NCBI GenBank assembly: GCA_022747635.1
Contig: JAKTNV010000003.1
Coordinates: 26,489,830 to 26,553,829, forward strand
Source of the DNA: Hetaerina americana
Lineage: Eukaryota; Arthropoda; Insecta; Odonata; Calopterygidae
Length of the DNA: 64,000 bases
Reading direction: 5' to 3'
The notes under the pieces were generated by a model, which was given only the letters and a program-made list of their open reading frames with translations, was not told where the DNA came from and did no database searches. The number at the start of each line of letters is the position of its first letter. Position 1 is the first letter of the stretch. Below, piece by piece: positions 20,954 to 31,844 of the stretch. The position numbers and the translations under genes are program-made.

Positions 20954-23785
20954 TTTTGGGGTTTTCACGCCTCCGGACTTCATTTTCTTCTGTCCTCTAT
21001 GGAGCACTTTCTAACAAGGCACACGTGTGCGTATTTCTCCATCAATTTATTCACGTCTGTAAAAATATTTGTACGAATTTCCCCGCGTGCATATTTTATG
21101 CAGGGTTAAACCAACGCTCCCATTTCGCAATTCCTTCAATAAAAAATATTTGTAGAATTCAGGTATACATTTGACACATATTTTCCCTTGTTCTCACATC
21201 TAATTTTATAAGAACCCTGACAGTTTCAGTAATAGAGACTTCAAAAATTTTAGTAATAATGAAATGATGTAAAGCAGTATTGACCATTTAGTTTTTAGAG
21301 GCAAGAATAAGGGGATATAAGTTTTCAACCAACATTCATCATCTTAATTACCTGGTGCGTACGCGTATTAGCAGGGTAAATACATTTGATAAAATTAGCA
21401 TGTTTCTCTGTCTACGTAAACTATTTATGGGGACACATTTTGTAGTTTTCTCTTAAGATCTCAAGAAACTATATTTAAAGCATATCCTGCGATTCAAGAG
21501 CACATTTTCCCCAAGTCTTTACAGCATCGATTTGAGACTGTAAAACCCAATATATTGGAAAAATATCTGTTACGTTGTTTTTACTTGACATTATCAAATA
21601 ACTCAGAAATAAATTGTAAATTTCTACATTTTGCATTCCTAAAGTCATATCATCCCTGAAGGAAAATCTGCAGGGATTTCGGTAATAAAACCCTACTCAA
21701 AAAATATCAATTCCATCATTATTATTAACGACCTTATTATCAATGATTACCTCATAATAATTTTATTTTTTCTTTAGGATCCATCGCAAAACATTGATTG
21801 ATAAAAATATAATATCTCAAATGGCTAGTATTCAAAAGCACATGATTTATTTGAAGTAGTATTTTAAAGCACATACATTAAGTCCGATATCGTTCCGCAT
21901 ATAATAGAGAGAAGTGCTGCCATGTTGGTTCTGTAACATGAACATTTTCGGGAGATATTTAGGAATTACATAGGCCCAAAGGGAGGAGATCTTTCGTTTT
22001 GGAAATAATTTAAGAATGGAAGAGATCAATCGAAATCATTTTAGAATTGGAGGCTTAGTATTTTATGCGATTAGTCAAATAAAGTTTATTTTATCTAAAG
22101 AAACCCATTTTGACACATTAAATGGGACTATAGATAAGTTACTAAAAAAAGATCGAATTTTATGCTCGCAATACCCATGTCATTCCCTATTTCCTCTAAA
22201 TTACTTCGCATATTTTTCATTTAGAGAATTTTCTCTTCTTTCTACCACATTGAAAGGTCATCATTCCTGTAATTTATCGTAAGTCTAAGGACATCATATT
22301 TAAAAAAATAATAAAAAATAAGTTGTTTATGATCGCATATGCATTCAATTACTTTCTACCATCAAGTATCAGCAATAAAGCTCCCATTGTGACGTAAATA
22401 CCTATTTCACCAAAAATATGCATTTTGCAATCTTCCCCTCAATTGCTTCCCTCTAATTGTGAAATATTTATTCGGGTGTAGACTAGTAGTTCCCAAAGAG
22501 GTTCCCATTTATTTCCTCTCCTTTCTTCCACCCCTATGCCCCCCAGCCATGCTTCATCCCCTCAAAATGGCGGGACATTGCAGTTTGGATGAAACGAAAT
22601 GAGAGGTAGGGGAACTGGTTCCTCCAAGGGGTCTTATTGGAAGGTTAATGGCCAAAGGGAACGAATATTTGCAATTTTAGCTCCGAGAGACCGAAAAATG
22701 AAAGGCGACACGGCTGGTTCCACCTTCCATCTTACCCTCTCAATCTCCCTTCTAGCTGCTACTCACCCCCTCCATCCCGTTATATAGACGCTCTTGTTTT
22801 CGCTTATGCATGGAGTGCTCTTTGGCAGGGGAGCACAAGGAAACAATTTGATGTTAAAGCGGTAGTAAAATGGGGCAAGCGCCATGCTCTCAAACTTTCG
22901 TACCATACCCTCAATCGAGGAAATGGTATTAAAAAAACCGAGTAAAAATATTAAATGAAGGTTAATAAGGAATTTTCTCAAGCTCACTAATACAATACCA
23001 GCAACGCTTTTCAAATCAAAATGTTTGATGAATAGGAGAAGAATAGAGCTAATGGTCTTGGGTGGGTAACGTATTTTTAATTAATTTTAATAAAATACAA
23101 AATAATTTCACTATTATTTATGCAAAGCTATGAATGCTCCAAAGTCTCCTTTCTTTATTAACAGTACACTATGCCTGGTAGGCGTTTATTGTCTGTTGTC
23201 CTTAATGTCCTCTATTTGCACACAAACTATTTGCAACACGGTATTAAAGGAGGATAAACTGTAACTAGACGAAATGAATTTAAAACTAGCTAAGTAACTA
23301 GCCTGAGAAGGCAAAACTAAACCCGTTCCAATTGAATTTCCATGAGAAAAGCAGTCCAACACTTGGTTTGACAACACGTTCTAATTCGTAGGAGCTTTTT
23401 ATCAAAAGACCTTCTGAATGTACAATCAATAGTTACAGAAATGGTTTCATATCTATGGAAGAGCACAAATTGTCAATATCAAATGAGGGTAATAATGATT
23501 TTTATGAAATTTTATATCTTCAATACGATTATCAATTCAAACTATTTGAAAATGAATTTCATTGAAAATGTATTCCGAGATCACGGTTATTAAATGATGG
23601 AATCACATTTAGCATAATCCTGACCATTCGTTTAAGATTTGTTCTCACAAAAAAGCCAGGGATAAAATTATAACTCTCTGCTTGAAGGGTGTCACAACTA
23701 TCATAGATTTTCAACTGCACTTCACGATTCCTGTGTATCATAATATCACAAATTTCTTATTATTTTTCGTAGCGTGATTCAAAAT
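20954..23785. other. AT-rich DNA, nothing recognised
   Basis: About 2.8 kb of AT-rich sequence with a brief pyrimidine-rich patch at 22500-22560. No frame has a recognisable domain, and no repeat shared with other parts of the window was seen. Confidence 0.5.
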
Positions 23786-23789
23786 GACA

Positions 23790-24048
23790 TTCCCATACAT
23801 CCACGGTAATCAATCCGAAGGTTGAATCTGACTTTCGCCCGTTCCCAAGCTAAGTTTTGAGTCGAGTAAATTTAACGCAATCACGGCGATTGTATAATTG
23901 TCTTTAACTACCCCGACTGCAGTTTAATATCAAGTCCTGACATCCAGTAAATCGCACCGCTTGGATTCTGAATGGGGTTTTGCAATGGTATCACCATGCT
24001 GGAAATTCAGTCAATAGCCGAACGCTCTACCCATTCCACTATCACTAT
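23790..24048 (-). mobile_element. Probable tRNA-derived SINE, decayed
   Basis: Read on the minus strand from 24048, the sequence TAGTGGAATGGGTAGAGCG is a good A box of the tRNA type, followed by TTCGGCTATTGACTGAA, which resembles an anticodon arm. A weak B-box-like ATTCAGAATCC lies at about 23963-23973. The distance between boxes (about 60 bp) is longer than in most tRNAs. The remaining 150 bases to about 23790 would be the body. There is no second copy in the window for comparison and no clear target duplication. Confidence 0.5.
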
Positions 24049-24535
24049 ACATTAACATAATAATAATTATTATTCAAAGTTTAGTATGAGCGATATCTTT
24101 GTAGTTGCACCTGGAAAAAGGCGTTGATATACCAATTATTAAATATCCCATAAAATATAAAACCTTGCTTGCTTAAATTATGTGACTCTTTGACGAATTG
24201 GATCTTTCTCTACCTTATAAGTTTAATCTCGTCTCCGTGTCGCAAGCACAGTTCCACATAAAAAGAACGACTTTTTCCAAGCAAATAAGTTACTTATACA
24301 AAACTATTGAAAATTTTTCTTATCAGCTACACGCAAAATCTAAAGCAAAATTGCAGACGTAACCAAAAAACAGCTTATCAAAGAGATAGGAATGAGAAAA
24401 AATAAGAAAAACAATGCGTTGTCCTCCGAAAAATTTAAAAATCCAAAACCTCTTGTTTTTCTCGAGGTATAAAACGTTAATTATCACCTGACATACGGCC
24501 GGAAATAGCCATAAAAGTCTCTCATGGCGTCACAG
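24049..24535. other. AT-rich DNA, nothing recognised
   Basis: This is plain AT-rich sequence without frames, repeats or RNA genes that I can support. Confidence 0.5.
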
Positions 24536-24539
24536 CAAC

Positions 24540-25625
24540 CTTTCTCGCCATCGCCGCTTCCAAAAAAATCGTATTATTTTTATGTCGCCACGGCAAAAAC
24601 CTCTCCACCTCCTCTTCGTATCCGAACACGACCCAAACCCCGTCGTCATTCAACCCCGCCCAAACTCTATATACATATCAGAGAAAACACCTTGAGATAA
24701 CCCAAAAGTCTCTGAAACAGGCCCCACCCCCTCCCCAACCCGTGGTCCATCAGATATCCTCTTCTCCTCGCTCTCGTCCTTACAGCAAAGCTTCAATTCC
24801 CACCCGTTTCATACAGCATCACCTGAATGGCCATCGCACGGCTGTCCCACATCCTTGACGCGTCCGCCCCCAGACCGTCGGTCGCACACTCCTCCTCGCA
24901 CGCCTCCCCCCACACCATTAGCCTCTTGGCTTTAAGCCTCCAACAATCCCTCAACCCGCCCTTCCGATTCCAACCCCCTTCCCTCCGCCCCCACACACGC
25001 ACACCCGAGCACCGCACCCCTTCCCACCCTCGTTCCCCCCGCCCCTGAAAAACGCCGGCCTCAGCAAAGTGACACTAGAAAGCTCTTTGCGCCTAATTAG
25101 ACAGGCGGGCAATAAAAAGCGGAGGAAGGACCTCTTTTTGGACGGTGTGTGGACGAAATGGTCTCTGGGAGAGAGACAGAGAGAGTGAGGGGGTGAGGGG
25201 TTGGTGGGGAGGGGGAGATGTTTGAGGCCGCGATGAGAGGAAGGTGTAGGAGACGCAGGGGGGAGGTGAGGGGGGTGCGTGATGGGGTATGATTCGGGGG
25301 CCGGCTCAGAATATAAAGGACGGGCGAACGAGACGCGGCGGATGGACCGAGCGGGTGAAGCTTCTCTTTTTCACCCGTCCCCCACATGCAGAATGGGCGG
25401 AGTAGGTTGGAGGAGGTGAATCGTAAGTTGTCAGGAGGAGACGGGTCGAGAGGGAGGAGGAGGAGATGACGGCGAGGACCGAAAAAGAGAGTGGGGGTTT
25501 TATTCCCCTTGTTGCCTGGCTGAGAGGGTGGGAAGGGAGGGAGATGGCTGAGAGATAAAAAGGGCAGGGGACATAAGGAAAGGAGAGGGAAATAGTTAAA
25601 AGAGGACGGACAAGGCGTCATTTCC
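24540..25625. repeat. Adjacent pyrimidine-rich and purine-rich blocks (skew switch near 25060-25090)
   Basis: Plus-strand C/T-rich sequence (about 24540-25050) changes within about 40 bp to strongly G/A-rich sequence (about 25090-25620). The minus-strand frame 25097-25627 (176 codons) reads as Pro/Ser/Leu/His low complexity, the mirror of the products from the pyrimidine block. I could not align the two halves as a simple inverted repeat by eye; the symmetry is one of composition. Confidence 0.6.
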
Positions 25626-27780
25626 ACTTATGCTAAACACGAGCAGTCCGCCCTAGCGCCGTGGCGTCAATAAAAGAAACGACCGTCCATGGAGGGAATG
25701 TTTCTTTCCCTCCATACCTCATCTCCCACTCCTAATCCTTTCCCATTCAGTCGTCCCCACGGCAGCAGCACCACACAGACGCCCTCCTTAGGTCACGAGA
25801 TGAGGTAATCCACGGAGATGTATCGTATGGACGTGAATGTCCCCTGCTAATGCTCCTGAAGGCCGGGACGATCAAGGCGGAACATTAGAAGATGCTGCTG
25901 CCGGGAAAGAACAACTTTTGTTACCCCGTGAGAGGTGGGGCGGAGGAATACGTTGGGGAGTATGGGGACAGTTTCCAATGATTTCACAGGGTTGTTGGCC
26001 ATTGCGAAGAAAGGGATCTCCAGAAGGGTAAAAAGAATAAATGGAAACACGCAATGGCCTGAATACTAATAACTGATCTCTCAAAAGGTTTCCTACTTCT
26101 CGCACCAATGCAGATTAAACATAACAGTAGGAAATAGAAAACACCGCCTTAAATGATTTGCATTTCCAGTAAGGAATATAACAGTAAGTATATGCACATA
26201 AAGGAGCTATCACATCAAAATATACTAACTAAATTGATTTAGTTAAGGTTGATTTTAATTAAGTTTATTTAAGCAAAAACGTTTTATTTGAGATATTATT
26301 ATAAGTAAAAAATATAATTGCCAATTTATATCAAGACTGATGGTCTATCTTCAATATGCGCACAGCCTCTTCTTATTCATTATCAAAGGAAATTTCTTTC
26401 TAATATGATAAACTTTACGTAAATTTAGTTTTGATGAAGGATTTTATTGGGTACAGTGGTCATGTGTAAGTACTTGAAATAAATTTTATGGACTCCCAGG
26501 ACTCCCGCATACTAGGCGAAAATTACCTTAATGGCTTTCATTAATTAGAAAAAATGAAATGTGTGCACAAGTTTAGACTTAGCGTAAACGTACCGTTGGT
26601 ACATTAATGCGTTACCCTGCATTGGTAACAAAATTATGGCCATGAATAATGAAAATGGTGTAATAATACATTGCAAGTGGATAGCAAAAATGCAAGTGAA
26701 ATATTATTTCATTCACTTTCGTTTCTCTTTTGTCCTTTCAAAATGTTCTTTCATGCATCCGAAAATCATTAGTTAAATTATCCATGAAGTAGAGTTGGTT
26801 TTGATTCCCTTACCCTAATTATGACTAAAAATGCATGCCAAAAGCCGCAACGATAAACTTGATAATTCACTGCTTCACATTGTGTCTCCCTTCATTTCTC
26901 ATCCCAGATGTGTATCGGTCCCAACCCTCTTCATGCACATAAACACTCTCAGTAGTGAGTCCCCTTTCCCCTCAGTAATGCCTACGTCCACAATTCCCCC
27001 TTAGTCAATCTTGTTCCCACCGGCATAATCTCAGACTCAAAGGATATCGGTGTACGGCCGGCTTACTGAATGTGACGTCGCGACGCGCAAAAGAGTCCGG
27101 GGTTACTCTAAATGATGAGCTGCAATGGTCTTAATACTTTCTCGTGAACGTTTGCCCTGCACTTGAAAGGAAACCTTTCCACATATTTCCACTGCGTGTA
27201 ATGTGGATTCTCACGGATCAGCCCGTGGAAATTTTTTTCAGTGGGAGACGAGAGAGAGAGGTGAACGGCGGGGAAGAAGGGGAAAACACGCGCTGAGATG
27301 AAAACAAATAGAGATAAAGCAAACACGACGCGAGAAGAGACGTCGACGAACTTCAAGTAAATTAATAAAAATGTGCTTACCCCTATCCCCCAAGAGTTCA
27401 AGTAGACAGAGGGATTAATTGAATAACGAACGTTTCATATTGCTCTCGCGTATAAAAGATTCACTTCTTTTTTTTCCACACTGAGATACGAAATTCCTTA
27501 TACTTCCCGTCCCATTTTGCACTTGGTAAGAAATAATGAAAATTGGAGGTGGTAATGTTTTGAAGTACGTAAGTAAGGGGAAATAAAACCGTATTTTTTC
27601 CCAAAAAATTATGCCTTGTATTACCGAGAATATTATATCGAGAGGATTCAAGGAATTTTCACCGACTGGCATGCCCATCAAATTTAGTCTGCTCGAATCA
27701 GGCAGAATTCCGTTTAAGAGGTCTCGGGTTTTATTTTTTATTCAAATGCGTGGAGGAAACTTTTTTAGCGGAGAGTAGGA
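25626..27780. other. Nothing recognised
   Basis: Mixed sequence to about 26050, then AT-rich to about 26880 and mixed again. Frames at 25837-26031, 27108-27401 and 27415-27681 show no domains. No repeats shared with other parts of the window were noticed. Confidence 0.5.
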
Positions 27781-27784
27781 ATCG

Positions 27785-28440
27785 TTGCCGGCCTGATCCC
27801 ATCCCTTTCCCCAGACCACAGTCCTCTCAGCCCCTCCCTCCATGTGGCTCCACGGTTTTCCCTATTCGCTCTCTCTCGACAATGGAATCTTCTCTCCGTA
27901 TCTCTTTGACTCTCAAAACACTCTTCTTTCCCTTTAGTCAGAAAGAGTGTTTCATTCAATCCAGACAACCCCCCACACGCTGTCCGGGAGAGAGTCAAGA
28001 GCGCGCAAATGAAGTGGTATGAAAACTCAGTATCCGACTTGGGTAAGCATCATAGTCCCCAAACGAGATTTTCGCCTTTCCTTCCCTCCGTCTCCCCTTC
28101 TCCGTCCCCACTCTTTATTCCTCCACCTCCTGCCCCTCCAGACACACACAACCCAAACCATGCTCCTCCCGCATCGCTGAACGTTCAGCCACCTCCCGAG
28201 CAGAAAAATCACGATTTAAAAAAGTCATCATCGCCTGCATGCAGACCAATAAGCAAGCAAGCCGTCTGGGAGAATCTTCTCTCCCCTCTTCTCAACACCC
28301 CACCAATCCCCAGACCCGCCTTCCCGACTCTACCCTCACTTTTTTTTTTACTTTATTATGCTTATCGCAATATTCTCTTCTCTTACGCGTCCCATCAAGA
28401 CCCCCTTAGTTTTTCATTAAAAGAAATCACGTTCATTCCG
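27785..28440 (+). repeat. Pyrimidine-rich block
   Basis: C/T-rich sequence, strongest at 28070-28160 and 28270-28350. The string GATTTAAAAAAGTCATC near 28214 recurs with small changes within the pyrimidine block near 56373, a possible hint that some blocks share ancestry. The 144-codon frame 28009-28443 is Pro/Ser-rich low complexity. Confidence 0.55.
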
Positions 28441-30540
28441 TAATTCATTTTTGAGTTCGTGAAAGCGCGCACACTTCAGGTTTCTTAACCTTCTTTATTT
28501 CTGAGCTCATAATTCATGTGCTCATTATCCCATAAGCACTGAAAAAGGATGGACGAGACAGCTCTTAAATGAATTAATTACTATAATCTAAGGTTTGGGA
28601 GGCGAGAAAGAGAGATGCCCCAGAAATTTCGGCGGTAAAAATTTTGAGAGATTGAATACATTTTATGGCAACTTAAACACTGACTCATTTGAATTCCATT
28701 GCTTCAATTAATACAATCAATACGGGACTCTTGGTAGATAAATAACGAATCACGTTGGAAAAATTTGTTTAAGTAGAAGTGTGCCTGGCTCAAAACAATG
28801 CCTGCAATAATTTGTCTAACGCATTAATTTGGCACTTAATTTTTTCCACCCAATGGGGACCATTGGTGAATTTAGATTGAATGATTATACTTGGGCCAGT
28901 TTCAGTTGTTTTTAAGAGTAAAAATTCAATTTTTAAAGAGTTATTGGCATATTTAAGTCATAGGATGGGTTTAACATGTATATTTGTTCGTCTGTGGCGA
29001 AAGCAGATTTGTATTGGCATCATGACTCAATAATGACATACTTTAAGACCAAGAAAATCAAATTCAATCAATACATTCAGGTCGTATTTAAAAACTACAC
29101 AATAGACGTTCGCACTCTGATAATGACCATAATTCAAAAAACACACACACCTGAAGGAATCCATTTGATTAATATCCGAAAGTCAAGGGACTTACTCGTA
29201 GAAGATTCCTGAGATCCCTCACACCATTAATGAAATTTTGTTCAAATACACACAATCAACCGTTTAGAGTTTTTCATGAGTAGTTCCTTTTGGTTATAAA
29301 CATTACTTGTGTCCTTTCTTACAAAAGTCTTGAATAAAACTTTCAAACTCCATGGTACTTCTTTCTCGAAATCATTCCCAAAATATATCTAAGCAGGAAA
29401 CAAAGTATCAAACATAAAAATTATCTAAAAATGACAAAATCATCAATATTTCCACAAACTTCCATTGCCATACTGTAAACAAATACAATAACTGAGTTTA
29501 TCAATCAAATGAAATGAATTCAATTCATATGAAACAGAGAAGTAAATCAAAATTAGATAATGTCGTTTATAATAACTCGTTTAATGAAACATATAGTACT
29601 ATACGTGTTTAGCAAATGGGACTAATGATAGTTTGTACGGCATGGGATTCCCAAATCACAAGTGTTGTTGCAACTGGGCACTATTCAACGAATAAGTACC
29701 TACGGTCCTCGGTGCAGGACTTCTTTGCTTGCAATTACGATTTACTTCACTCTACTATTGTACGCTTTGCCCACACCCAGTCTCTTTCGTTGTCACATGT
29801 GCACTCCATGGCAACTCAGATATCGGCGATGGGGTGTCGGATTGTGATGACACATGCGGGAAAGCCGTTGGAGCAGCAAACTATATAAACATTATCATAG
29901 GGAACCGGTTGCATTCGTATGTCAAGCATTATTTTCTGATAAAATGTCCTGTGTTAGGATACTCGGAATCTATATTGCTTTTAATAAAGACGATTGGTGT
30001 AGAGTGGGGATGAGAGAGTGAGAAAGGAAAATAAAAGACAAACAGGGGACACCATATTTCGTATCACGTGCTGGAGTCTTAATCAATGGAGCTTTCGGGG
30101 CCCCAATTCCGCTTAATCTCGCCTTATGCCCCTTTATAATGATGCGCTTTCGTCATTTTGGTATGATGTCACCACCTTCAGCTCGGATTTATGACTCATA
30201 CGGTACATACTATATCTCGGAAAAGCAGAAAAATAATTCTAAAATTATTGACTGCGTATGAATGCGTAGTATATCAATCTCGTTTGTTAGCACATCTGTC
30301 GCATACCTACCTAAAGAATGTCCACATGGGCGTTGTATCATGAACTTTTGCCATATAAGTACGAGAAGGCACTAACCCAAATGGTTGTAACTGGTGCGAT
30401 CATCAGCTAAAGAATTGATGGTGTCCTGAAATATATTGAAAACGTTGAAATAGAGATTTATCTTCTTACATCTGTAAGTGACACTGTATTTTATGAACTG
30501 AAGATCTTTAAAGACCCTCTTTAAGCAGCTTTATATATGA
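28441..30540. other. AT-rich DNA, nothing recognised
   Basis: Three mutually overlapping frames at 29616-30013 lie in different frames and none has a known domain. No transposon or RNA gene was recognised. Confidence 0.5.
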
Positions 30541-30679
30541 AAAGTCCCGTTCAAGGAAATACTTTAGCACTTACGATCTGCTCGATTCGGCCTTCGCCAC
30601 CTCTCCTGTGTTTGTCCTTAATATATGTGTTCCTATCCCTTTTCCTTACATCTATTACCATGTGAATGAATACATTCAC

Positions 30680-30758
<79 letters not shown>
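30541..30758 (+). mobile_element. SINE family B copy with TA tail
   Basis: The segment AAGTCCCGTTCAAGGAAATA...CTCGATTCGGCCTTCGCCACCTCT...TGTGTTCCTATCCCTTTTCC aligns closely with 61598-61700. That second copy has an intact tRNA-like head, whereas here only the B-box edge (30543-30556) is recognisable. Both copies end in a long TA dinucleotide run, here 30686-30758, so the run is best read as the element's tail expanded into a microsatellite. No target-site duplication was identified. Confidence 0.75.
30686..30758. repeat. TA microsatellite, about 36 units
   Basis: This is an uninterrupted TA dinucleotide run at the 3' end of SINE B. It directly abuts the left outer arm of the inverted structure that follows. 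Confidence 0.95.
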
Positions 30759-30764
<6 letters not shown>

Positions 30765-30859
30765 TAAAAAAATTGACATGGATGCGTCTCGTTCGTATTT
30801 TTTCATTGATTTTTCATTGTTCATACGTGTTGATTAGGCCCGAGGCGCTGAGGCCCTGT
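30757..30859 (+). repeat. Outer inverted-repeat arm, left (103 bp)
   Basis: This segment is the reverse complement of 31742-31844 over 103 bp with two mismatches (T/C near its start and G/T about one third in). It starts in AT-rich sequence, contains GACATGGATGCGTCTCGTTC and ends GCTGAGGCCCTGT. Homology stops sharply after that. The unit itself matches no element I can name; it may be the end of another interspersed repeat. Confidence 0.92.
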
Positions 30860-30898
30860 AAAATATATAAATATAAATAAATATATATATATATATTT

Positions 30899-31133
30899 AA
30901 AAAAACCATAAACACAGGAATCAACCCTAAGGTCGGTAGGTGATGGTAGACTTCACCCAGTACTTAAGCCCTATACGGCGTGTGAAATTCACAGATCAGG
31001 GTAGGGGGGCCAGTTCCTTTTCCTGTGCCGGTTATGGTTTACCAGGAAGACCTGGTACCCGAAAAATCACATAGCTGGGGTGGATCTGCAGGTGCCCGGG
31101 CATCGAACCCGGGACCCTCCGGTCAGTAGTCCA

Positions 31134-31134
<1 letters not shown>
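30899..31134 (-). mobile_element. SINE family A copy, 5'-truncated head
   Basis: On the minus strand the copy starts in the middle of the tRNA-like head (GTTGGACTACTGACCGGAGG). It carries an excellent B box (GGGTTCGATGCCC, plus coordinates 31098-31110), then the body with GGTACCAGGTCTTCCTGG, GAACTGG, TGTGAATTTCACACGCC and TACTGGGTGAAGTCTACCATCACC. It ends in GGTTGATTCCTGTGTTTATGG followed by T-rich sequence. The A-box half is missing compared with the copy at 31231-31501, which lies head-to-head with it across a CA/TA microsatellite. Confidence 0.88.

Positions 31135-31226
<92 letters not shown>
31134..31226. repeat. Compound CA/TA microsatellite
   Basis: A CA run (31134-31173, one TA interruption near 31161) passes straight into a TA run (to 31226). 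It fills the entire space between the two inverted SINE A copies and would form the loop of their hairpin. Confidence 0.95.
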
Positions 31227-31229
<3 letters not shown>

Positions 31230-31230
31230 T

Positions 31231-31501
31231 TGTGTGTCGCGGTAGTCCAGGGTTAGAGCGTTTGACTACCGACCTGAGAGCCGGGGTTTGTTTCCCGGGC
31301 AAGCCTCTCCTGGCACCTGCAGCTCCACTTAATGGCATAAAACCTTTCGAGTACCAGATCTTCCTGGGTAACTATTACCCGCCCAAAGAAATGAACTGGC
31401 TCCCCTACCGCCGTCGGGCTTGGTACTGGGTGAACTCTACCATCACCTTCCAAACCGACCGACCGATAGTAATCGGGTTGATTACTGTGTTTGTTTTTTT
31501 T
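31231..31501 (+). mobile_element. SINE family A copy, longest in the window
   Basis: The copy begins with a tRNA-like head: A-box-type GTAGTCCAGGGTTAGAGCG (31242-31260), an anticodon-arm-like TTTGACTACCGACCTGAGAG, and a degenerate B box GGGTTTGTTTCCC (31284-31296). The body follows with GAGTACCAGATCTTCCTGGG, GAACTGGC, TACTGGGTGAACTCTACC and the terminal GGGTTGATTACTGTGTTTG plus a T run. It lacks the TGTGAATTTCACAC box present in the other copies, so it may belong to a subfamily or carry a deletion. Orientation is opposite to 30899-31134. The source tRNA cannot be fixed by eye. Confidence 0.88.
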
Positions 31502-31741
31502 ATTTACATACATTTATTATTAATTTTTGCGAATCTATTAAACAGCTCACGATGAGGATCAATTGCAATTATTTTGTAACTCCGGATTTTCTAATTGATC
31601 ATTTACATCAAACTGTTATTGCACATTCAGGAGTAAGTTCACAGATAATATTATTGTAACTACGTTAATAGTACATCAAAGCAATATCATCAAAAATAAA
31701 ACATTTTGCACACATTGGCTCAGTTAAACCGATGATTAAGA

Positions 31742-31844
31742 ACAGGGCCTCAGCGCCTCGGGCCTAATCAACACGTATGAACAATGAAAAATCAATGAAA
31801 AAATACGAAAGAGACGCATCCATGTCAATTTTTTTATATGTGTA
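31742..31844 (-). repeat. Outer inverted-repeat arm, right (103 bp)
   Basis: This is the reverse complement of 30757-30859 with two mismatches. Its presence on the far side of the SINE A pair makes 30757-31844 a nested inverted structure of about 1.09 kb: outer arms, then inverted SINEs, then a microsatellite centre. Spacing is asymmetric, about 40 bp from arm to SINE on the left and about 240 bp on the right. Confidence 0.92.

Noticed and set aside
25097..25627. 176-codon minus-strand frame
   Set aside because: It has the same cause as the other long frames in skewed blocks.
29616..30013. Three overlapping open frames
   Set aside because: They are in different reading frames over the same bases with no known domain; chance overlap is more likely than coding.
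31134..31173. CRISPR-like or satellite array
   Set aside because: It is a simple CA/TA microsatellite; no spacer-repeat structure exists anywhere in the window.
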